Shown here piece by piece: positions 12,401 through 20,900 of a stretch of 64,000 nt of DNA. Under the pieces are notes generated by a model. The model saw only the letters and a list, made by a program, of their open reading frames with translations. It was not told the origin of the DNA and did not search any database. Within the stretch, counting starts at the first letter, position 1, and each line of letters starts with the position of its first letter. The translations under genes and the position numbers were made by a program. The stretch is from Micropterix aruncella (Eukaryota > Arthropoda > Insecta > Lepidoptera > Micropterigidae): assembly GCA_944548615.1 (NCBI GenBank), contig OX155967.1, positions 5,305,281 to 5,369,280 of the forward strand, written 5' to 3'.

Positions 12401-14900
12401 GTAATGCGTTGCCTACTAGTGTGGCGCTGGCCTTAAAGTAGTCCGTTTTGAAGCAGTGGTAAGTTTCCGTCTATCCCATAGGTAAGTATTTAACAATTCG
12501 CTTGCGATGGTTTAGTGTGTGTTTCTATCGTTCCTTTGATGAATTTTATAAAACAACGGCACTGGAGGAAAATATGAATATGAATATTACTAGATCTGAG
12601 GAAACCTAAGGATAATTATTCAAATTTAACGCACCACTCTTATCTCTCGCTGCTTGTAAATCTCTCTTCAGCCGGTCTATCTCCTCCGAGAACTCCTTCA
12701 GGACTGCCTTCTTTGTCAGTTTTTGATTTACTTCTGGTTTATTCTGTATGTTCTTGGCTCTGTGGGCATACTCGAGTGTGCTGAGCGTCTCTTCCATGTC
12801 TTTGTGACCAGGGGCAATGGTGGCGATTATTGATGTTTTGGTGCGTCCGCCCAGAGACTCTTGGAGAAGACGTGTTAACTTTGATTCTCTGTAAAAAGGA
12901 CATACATATGTTTTTAGAATTGTTTTAAGAATAACCCTTCCACCACAAAACTTGTTCTAAGCGGAGTACCACAGCGCTCAGTTCTGGCCTCATACTACTC
13001 ACTCTCAACTTTTCCAATCTCCATCACGCAGTTTAAAAACATTAAACATTTAAAAAAATATTTTTGTTGTTTCTTCAAAAACAAAAAAAACCTTAATAAG
13101 GACAATTGTAGTGTTTCACAAAGGAAGGAATAATCCAGGGTTATAGTACCTACCACTTATATGATGTTCAACTCAAGGCGGTGAATGAATGAAAAGATCT
13201 TAGAATTTTAATGTCGTCTGATTTAAAATGGAAAAAAACATATAATCTCTGGTGTGAAACAAGTGATCTTTCTAATATATCTGATTAATAAACATAGCCT
13301 CAATGCAGAGGAGGTTGTGTAAGTCCTATGTCTGGCCGCTACCGGAATTCGTAGATCTTATTTTGTGTGACCTGCTTGAGAGAAGCCACAAAGCTACCAA
13401 GGACACTATGACAGTCGAGTTACGAGTCAAAGCGAAGAATCCTAGGATTCACAACGTTAGAGAAAGGAAGAAAGCCAGGGGACTTGATCGACATCTACAA
13501 GATACTTCCGGGATATTATAAATAGGAAAAAAACTAATTTACCGCGAGAAGTTTGTAGCACCTGACGTTTCGGTGATGTTGCAACCACCGTTGTCCAGGA
13601 TAGACTGATATATACTACTTTGATTTCATGTATACTTTTGGCACAGTATACGGATTTAGAACAGTAAGCGCACTAACGAGTGGCAGGGCAATGCGGGTAT
13701 AGGGTGCGAGGGAAGTGAGCAGAGATCCGTGAACGCCTTTGGTTGGCATTACGCGCGGGTGAAGATCGGCGAATTTCTCGAAAATTTGAATATCTGCATC
13801 GGCGGAGTAACGGCCATATGCGGGCCATTAGGACTCGTGACGTTGCTTCCTTCGATTTCAATTTTGTTCTAAGAGAAGCTACTGTCTGTATACTATGCTT
13901 TCGTGATAATACAACTGTGCTGATACTGAACGAATGTAACTACATTCAATTTGATAACGACTCGCATCTCCAAGGAAACTACTTGAAGCTAGACAAGTCT
14001 CACGATCAAAATTGAGCAATCTCAAGCGCCCTCTCTGTGGAACCTTGCAATGACGTTATGCAAAGCGCAGGATCTATGTATGCATTTGATATATAAGCAT
14101 TCGGTGGCGGTTAACCGCTTTATTTTAGAGCACTACAGATCACAAAAAAAATTCTACCGTGACTTATGCAGTGGAGCAAACGAACGACACAAAGTCAAAA
14201 TTCAATAGTTTCTAGTCATGCAGCAAGCAAAGATGACTCGTGCAGCAATTGAGGCAGATCTTCCTTCCACAGCTGTTGCGTATTTGTATCGCATTTATAG
14301 CGGATCAGCTGTTAGCGCGTGTGGTAGTTGCCTTATAAAGGTACGAAGAGAGTTGGCGGATTACAGGATTTGAAACACAAAGTATTATTATTATTATTAG
14401 CTATTGAGAGGCATTCCAAGATGACGATCCCAAAATTGTGTCTGGCTGACTGTATGTATATGTTTATAGACCCTTAACCCGTTGAGTATGATACGACCAA
14501 ATCTGGTTCTGAAACAATTATCCGTTGAGTATGATACGACCAGATCTGGTTCCGCGTTTTTTTCACTTCTTTGACGTTCTCATATTTATTCATAATTATC
14601 TAATTGTTTTACAAAATGATATTTCAATATTCTATATTCGAAATTTCAATGCAATCATTGTGCAGTTATTCTTTTTATGATTGGTGTAGTAGTTTCGTAG
14701 TTATAGTACTTTAAGTCGATGTCGCCGAAAATCCTGCAAAAGAGACAGATGCATCCATGAAAATACCCATTTACTCCAAGGGTTAAATTGATTTACACTG
14801 GTTAAATCTATCAATTCGCTTGACAAACTATTCCATTTCTTGACTACTCAGTTTAAAAGAAAGTGTTGCTCTTGAATCAGGTCCTCGCAAGCAGGGGCGG

Positions 14901-14932
<32 letters not shown>

Positions 14933-17900
14933 TTATTCATTCCATAAAAGCATTTCACAATACTGAGGAACATGTCAAATTTTACAATCATAATTTACCG
15001 GATGATAAAACCGCTTTGATTAATTAAAAGGAAAAAAAATAATTGTAATCAGAGGTGATTACTTAAAAATAGTCAAATTTACAAAATAATCAATAATCAA
15101 ACAAATAATAATCAATACCATAAAAAGAAAAATTCTGAAACATGCGTAATTAAAAACAATGTCAATAAAATCTAAAACTTAGTTCGAAAGTATAGTCATA
15201 ATAAGGATATTTATAATCAAGCAATTGTTGACGCAATATCATAAAAGTCGTCCAGTTTGTAAAGGGCATGTTTGACTAACTGATTTTTCAAGCAGATTTT
15301 ATATGCTGCTATCTCAAGTCTTTTCGTTGATGATGGCAAAGGATCTATATAAGGGTTTTTTGTATATAAAGTGGATATAAAGGGGCCCAGCCTCTATTGA
15401 AAATAATGGACAATATTGTGAATTAAAAACAAAATCTCAAATTTTCAAAGATCCTATCATAAGGTTGGCAACCCTGAGATCAAATTCTCGCATCTATTCC
15501 GGGGGACTCCCCGCCGTTTGTTTTCAGCGTATTTTCTCGCAAACGCAGTCATTTGCAGCGAACAAGCTTCATGTATCAACTTGTCGGTGGATGGGGCGGA
15601 CCGCTAGCGACAAATTCTTTTGGAATCTTATTTTTATAATCTTTATTCATAGAAATAACATCTATGTATAGCAGTTGAGTTCCTACCGAGACTAGTGCCT
15701 TGTCAATAGGTAACTATTAATGAATGTTTGTTAAAATATTACTTATATTAATTAGCTTTACAAATAATATTACTACTTGCTTAATTAAGCTACTAATTAA
15801 GATATTATTACAATTAGTAATGTTGTTTAGTCTATTTTAGTGAAAAAATAAATGTTTGTGTGTGTCAGTTGTGTTTGTGTGTCTGTCATATTAAACAAAT
15901 AAAATATTGTATTGTCCCCTTTTTTTATATATTGTATACCTAGTGACCTAGACATCATTATCGAAAACAGTTTTTTTTGGCAAAATGGCAATTAGTTGAT
16001 TAATTAGGCAGGCCCCCAAGTAATATTAGGCCAGGACCCCACAAACGCACATTCCGCCTCTGCTCGCAAGCTTCAAGGAATAACCTCTGAGGCTCAACTA
16101 CTCTGCTTACTGTATGCGAGACCGATGCTCGAATGTGGTTACCAAAGGAGAATATGTATTTTGGGACCACTTTTCCAATAGCTGTAAATCAATTGAAATA
16201 CCTCTTTATGTAAAACATTTATCAGTATTACGACTGATCTCTGTTATGAGCCGTTTCTGAGTTGTATCCTATTAAATATGGCTAATTACCTGATATCCCC
16301 TAGGGCACCTAGGACATCCAGGCATTGTATTTTTAACTAGCTGACCCGTGCCCACTTCGTTGGGCGGTAAAACTTTTTACCTGTGATGAAATTATGACTG
16401 TGGTTCGGTTAGTACTGAGTGCTATGATTTATTTCCTGACTGTCAAAAGAAGGGTTATTTTTACTGCATATGTATGTATGTATTTGCATGCCAATTTGAC
16501 CTTAATACCGTTATTTGTGAGTGCTTCTTGTGAGTGTCTTATTTGTGAGCGTCTTATGTCTTTAACCATTTATGCAGTAAAAGGGAAATTATATGCAGTA
16601 AATGAGAAAAGTCTTTAGTTTTAAACACTTGAGATGATAAATTTACTTATTTTGATAAGAATTCAGAATTGTTGATAATATGACCAATAAACATGACCTA
16701 ACGATTTAAATTATTTTTTTAATATAAAATACTACTTTTTGTGACTTAAATATAAAAGGTAGACATATGCTGTCGTCGACTTTTATGTAGGCATTATCAA
16801 GCTCTACAACTTTTCTCTAGAACTTAATCATATATCTCTCATCGTTAAGGCGGCGTTAGTTAGAAACGTTTTCGTTCGACCGCTTATTCTCCGACTTACT
16901 TTGCAAATCCGACTACCACGAAAAAGTCTTTTCATTTTATGGATTAATATATAGCCTATGACACTCACAAATAACGCACAAACTTTACCTCTTGATAATA
17001 TTAGTATAGATAACCGTTTAAACGAAAACATTTGCAGAATACCTAAAACGATAAAGTAATTACGCTGTGTGAGTACAAACTATATTTTCCTAAGAATGCT
17101 CGAGTTTATCAGTAGTATATGTAGAGGAAATCCTGGGATATATTGCGTGAACTCTGTAATATGTTTCATGATTTCATTGCTGCTCTATTTACTGACTTAT
17201 GTAATATGCTAAGGTGTGCTATCTATCATGGTGTGCCCAGTGACCGTACATTATAATATACTATCTTTTATGGATCTTCCCTGTAATTAATATATTTTGA
17301 ATAAATAATTAGCATTGGGGTTTTTGTGTAATTAGCCTTATTTATGAAGATTACGAACTTCAAAACTCCGAAACGGCTCATAATTGAGGTAAGTAGTCAT
17401 AAATATTCTAGATAAATAGATCTTTCCAATAATAAATACATTGTTATTGGAAAGGTGGGCCCATATATTTTTGCCCATTGTCCTTTAAATCCCCAATTTC
17501 TACAAAAATATAGACCTCCCTGAGAAGGAAGAAGAAGAGCAACCCGATCCAAATAAAACAACTGACCTACGAGGAAAGTCTAAAAATCCTCAGACTACCC
17601 TCACTGTTAGTGTTTAGCCTGTATATCAACCAACACTCATTCATGTTAGTCTTTATATTATAGGTGAGATCGATAAGAAAGTAACAGCGGATTTTAGAGC
17701 ACAATGTATTGCGTATGGAACGGTGGATTATAGCAGTTTTCGGATTACCGAATAGCATTGCCGTTAGGCCACTAAGACCCATGCGTTTAGGGTCGGCCAA
17801 GCTCACACGGCCAACACCTGTCCGGCAGCCTCAACGCAAAAGTGCGAGCACGGGTAGGACTCTGGCCTACGGGCCAGTTTACCCTAGGAGTCAACCTTCG

Positions 17901-20900
17901 GGCGCTCCTGAACGGTTTGCGCACCGTGCGGCATCAGCCAATCGATTGAGCATTTCGACTGACAGCCAGGGAAGTCTGGAAACAGTATTGTTCCCTATAG
18001 AGCGGGGGGTAATTGTTAACCTTGCGGCAACTGCTCATGAAACAACCAATCGGCTACCCGATACCGGGTGATCAGCTGAGCAAAGGATGCCGTGGTCCGC
18101 GATAGATTCGGTAAACACCGTATCATTACTACGTAAGGGAAAGGACGGCGCAAGCGACTTCGAACCTGAAGTAAGGCCGCAAGTGTCGGACCGCTGGGTG
18201 ATTAACCTGGTTATCTCGCTGTGAGGCATTGGCTTCTTACGGGCGAGTGGCGTAACTAGACAGTGGACTGTTTTCGTCCCAAGTCTTCTACGCTCACCTC
18301 ACGGGAGACAGAACGATCTAATATCTAAAAAACTTCCTGAGGTGACGGCTTCGCCTGTTGTAGTTGACAGCTCCAGTTGTACTATTTTAATACCAACCTG
18401 TAAGGAACATGCGGATGTCTTTCAACCAACGCCGTGATGACTCTGCCAAGCGTGAGCAGACTCTGGTTGATGTTTACGCACTCCCTCGCTCTCTCTTTCT
18501 TCTGAGGATTATCCGTCCCGGCCTTGGAAATGTTCTCGCTACCAGCCAAATCCACAAGGTTAAGTTTTCCAATTTTCATTAGCTCCTCTCCTTCTGTGCT
18601 GTTCTCCTTCATGTGGACCACAATTGTGAAAATGGTGTGTGAACGACTGGAAAGAAATTTATGATTATTTATAAAGGTTTATCCAGAAATTATTTATAAA
18701 TAAGATGTATTAACATACAGCGGAAGGCCAAATTAATAGACACTGTGTATTTTGATACTAATTTGCAGATTTCATAAACCTTATTCTGCTGCCCGACATT
18801 TATTTTTAAGTTTTTAAAGTTATTTAAGTTATGGTATTTTGTACCTAAGTTTCATCACAACTTATTTTAGTTATTATAATCATAAAAAACGGAACTTACC
18901 GCATAAAAAAGTGAAATTAAAATTTTTTTTTTTGGAAAATAACACTTTTTATCATCCCGGAAAGAATGAATACGGTAAGATGCATTATTCATAATCGTAA
19001 TGACAATTAACTAGGGTAACTTGTAAATATTCATTAATTTTAGCTTTAAATCCCCCACTTTTTTGAAAAAAAAAGTAAATTATTTTTCGTTTTTTTTTTT
19101 TAAAAAAAGGGGTGCATAAAAAGTTGTAGGTTATGCACCATCCTCAGAATAGCTCCAACGGGAGGTAAAATCACCGAAAAACGTACAAAAAAGTCACAAT
19201 AGCGAAAAATGCAAGATAGCCAATTCTTACATACTTAGTAACCGTCAAAAGGTTAGTTTTTTTTATGAACAGTTGTATTTCATTATTTAAACAAACTTAT
19301 TATATTCATAACAAACCTCGACTGTGCATTCATAAGCGTCGATGCGATCCTCCTTCTATCCTGCCCCTTTTCCATAATTTTGTACACTTCGCTCTTACTG
19401 TACACAGTGACTTCCTCCAATCCGTTAACTATGTTGGATCCTTTCCTCGAGGAATCCTCGTAGATTCTCAGTTTCGAATTGTCATCCGATGTGGAGAGAA
19501 GATCAAAGAGCTCCTCGTTGTATAGCTCCAGATAAGATACTCTAATTGTGTATTCCGAGTTTATGATGCGTAGCTCGTCGAAAATTTGACTCAGGGCACG
19601 TGGAATGATGCCGGCGAGTGGGTCCTATAAATGACACAAAATAAATCAGTTGCATAGGACTCAATGATGGAAATAGTAAGGATGCGAGGGGCGAGAAATA
19701 CTGTCCGTCCGTTTTAAAACGTAACACCACTTCGTATCCAACTGGGTCAGACTTTCCAGAGTATGATGGGGAAATTAAATTTCGTTGGGACGAGAGCAAT
19801 GGCCCGGATTTAACCCAATTGAATATGATACAGAGCGCGTAGTCCTGGTTTTGACATGGAATGTCAGAGATTTTGCCAGTACACCAAAGGAGAAATGTTC
19901 ATATACTTGCTCTCCTCTATTGCAGAAATTCCCAACCTTTTTCAGATACGGAACCCCTATTGAATCGCTTACGTTTGGCAGTACCATTACAGGGTAGGGG
20001 GACGGGGGGAGGGGGGTATTGTAGGGTATAACACCGGAGGTGATTTAAAAAAAATAAGACTTGTTCAAGGAATTTTACGCAATAGGGGGGCAATTTCAAT
20101 ATTGGGCAATTTCAATATTATTATAAAATAATAAAGAAACACTTACATTTTGCCACGACGTGTCGACACCTGTGTTTTCTCCGACCATTGTGTGTGTTTT
20201 TCCAGTGCCGGTCTGGCCGTATGCAAAGACCGTGCAACTATATCCATTGAGAACTTCAGAAATCAACGGACTGACTACCTCGTGATATACTTCGACCTAA
20301 ACAGAAAAATATGGGGGTGAACTGTGTAGTCCATGCGGCCATAGGTGTTGAAGGTGCAGGCAAAGGAATAGCTCTTCATACAATACACCAGTTTTTGAAA
20401 ATTTTATTTATGTATTCATTTTTCGATTAAAACTTCATATAAAATATTATAATAAATTACTTAAACCACAGCAAGAAATTAAACCCAATTGTTAATAAAT
20501 AAATACAAACGGAGCTGCCATGGAATTCACCGACCGGAGTCGGGCCCATCATAATACTATTTTTTTACACTTCTGGGGGGTGAGCAGTGGATTCCGGACT
20601 TACGAACCGGCTGTGGTAGGTTTAGGACAGCTGTCTTGCCACATGTGAGCGTTCACCTTGCCACCCATTCACTCCCCCTTCGAAGCCATAGAATTTGAGA
20701 TGCGCAAATCGCAGTTTTAGATAATTTTTCTAAGAAAGAGTTGATTATTTTTCTGGAAAGGCCAAGATCTTTAAAGAGGTGAAATAGAGATTTAGCTGGC
20801 AGGCCACGAGCGCCAACTTCCACCGCGTGAAGGTGAACAGTGAAGCCGTTCCGGGTTACGGCATTTGCAAGATCATGGTATTTATTTAATTTGTACTCGT

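Noticed and set aside
14900..14932. CRISPR-like or coding repeat
   Set aside because: A simple ATC microsatellite with no spacers.
17709..18229. ORFs in the G+C-rich segment near kinesin-5 exon 5
   Set aside because: The segment is a W-family repeat; the other four copies do not keep these frames.
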